Both the position numbers and the translations under genes were made by a program. DNA of 5,861 bases from an uncultured Anaerolineales bacterium (lineage in GTDB: Bacteria; Chloroflexota; Anaerolineae; Anaerolineales; Villigracilaceae), in assembly GCA_937928015.1 (NCBI GenBank), contig CALFXA010000196.1, forward strand, positions 1 through 5,861. Direction: 5' to 3'. The notes under the pieces were generated by a model. The model saw only the letters and a list, made by a program, of their open reading frames with translations, did no database searches and had not been told where the DNA came from. Of this stretch, positions 5,300 to 5,861 are shown one piece after another. How positions within the stretch are numbered: the stretch's first letter is position 1; every line of letters begins with the position of its first letter.

Positions 5300-5861
5300 C
5301 TCAACCTTTTCATGATGAACGATTGGCTCATCCGCTGGGTGTTGATCGGCTGACCGGCTGCCTTGGCGTCGGAGGCGAACCCGAATCTCCGCAAGATCAT
5401 ATAGCGGAGCCAACTCGTGAACATCTTTGGTGAGAACTTCTCTTCGTCGAGGATCGGCACCGTGGCATTTCGATTCAACGCCTCGCGCAAATCTTGAGCC
5501 GTCTTGCCAGGGAACTCTGTCCGCGCGCCGCCGATGGTCCAATACACATGCGAGTCGCTGCTACCGATGCGCGCCAGGGGCAGATAGATCGAGAGTTTCT
5601 GCACGGTGCCGTTGAAGGAGCGTGTGCCCATGTTATGCGTCTCGATGCCTTTCAGCACGCCCTTGGCAATGGGATGGGCCAACGCCCCCAGTACCGCCTC
5701 CATGCTCAAACTGCCCGGCAGGGGGTTGAACGGATGCGGTGCAATGGCAATGCCGCCCTGTTTACCGATGAAGAGCAGGGTCTCGATCAGCGGCTTGTCT
5801 GCGGGAGGCAGGGTCTCGATGAACAATGCCAGGATGTGCCCGTCGGCGGTCGTAACCTCTG
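5290..5861 (-). CDS. PHP-domain phosphoesterase-like protein, N-terminus beyond the window
   Basis: The minus-strand frame is open to the window edge, so only the C-terminal 189 residues (from codon 5859-5857) are visible. An in-frame TTG at 5826 should not be taken as the start, because conserved sequence continues upstream of it. Visible PHP (polymerase and histidinol phosphatase) features, numbered from the first complete codon: Glu1-Val-Thr-Thr with DGHILAL, the usual metal-ligand Glu/His region; His42 in IAPHPFNP; KGIETHN around 71-76; and Asp102/His104 in GSSDSHVYW. These metal-binding motifs predict a metal-dependent phosphoesterase of the TrpH/YciV-like type; the substrate is unknown. 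A basic C-terminal extension (about 125-189, including WLRYMILRRFGF) ends in RKK and is not part of the core motif set. The gene converges on the cdd-recO group and stops inside its terminator. Confidence 0.88.
   Translation of the reverse strand, partial: EVTTADGHILALFIETLPPADKPLIETLLFIGKQGGIAIAPHPFNPLPGSLSMEAVLGALAHPIAKGVLKGIETHNMGTRSFNGTVQKLSIYLPLARIGSSDSHVYWTIGGARTEFPGKTAQDLREALNRNATVPILDEEKFSPKMFTSWLRYMILRRFGFASDAKAAGQPINTQRMSQSFIMKRLRKK

Noticed and set aside
47..5861. Mobile element, CRISPR array, toxin-antitoxin or phage-defence system
   Set aside because: No transposase or integrase motif, terminal inverted repeats, regularly spaced direct repeats or paired small ORFs were found. 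The genes are recognisable housekeeping types plus one orphan.

Overview
The window carries ordinary chromosomal genes of a fairly GC-rich bacterium. The gene content and protein style (a response regulator joined to a Roadblock-like domain, and glmU, cdd and recO in a row with a PHP-domain protein opposite) fit a member of the Chloroflexota, perhaps Anaerolineae. That placement is an inference from general resemblance; no marker here proves it. The first 46 bases are not genomic. They match the 3' part of the Illumina P5/TruSeq read-1 adapter, so this is a contig end with untrimmed adapter, and genomic sequence starts at 47.

Layout. At 47-1012 (+) is the ATPase of an oligopeptide/dipeptide ABC importer, missing its first few codons. 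Eight bases later, at 1021-2112 (+), is a response regulator whose receiver domain is followed by a Roadblock/LC7-like domain, a Pro/Ala-rich linker and a Lys-rich tail. Next comes a self-contained tRNA-Gln(UUG) unit: a good sigma-70-type promoter (2118-2146), the tRNA with encoded CCA (2158-2231) and an intrinsic terminator (2238-2258). A second, longer terminator-like stem with a T-tract (2263-2308) and a C-rich/purine-rich repeat-like segment then lead to glmU (2358-3713).

A 16-base perfect palindrome separates glmU from cdd (3770-4183). cdd, recO (4187-4945) and an unrecognised 104-residue ORF (4952-5266) are tightly packed and probably co-transcribed. They end at a 12-bp terminator hairpin at 5267-5299. 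From the other side, a PHP-domain phosphoesterase-like gene (5290 to beyond 5861, minus strand) converges, and its stop codon lies inside that hairpin.

Functionally the genes are housekeeping: peptide uptake, signalling, glutamine decoding, UDP-GlcNAc synthesis for the cell wall (GlmU), pyrimidine salvage (Cdd) and recombinational repair (RecO). I found no mobile element, CRISPR array, defence locus or biosynthetic cluster, and no convincing new system. The points most worth checking are the adapter, the tandem terminators directly before glmU, the shared stop/terminator of the convergent genes, the unusual response-regulator architecture and the orphan ORF.
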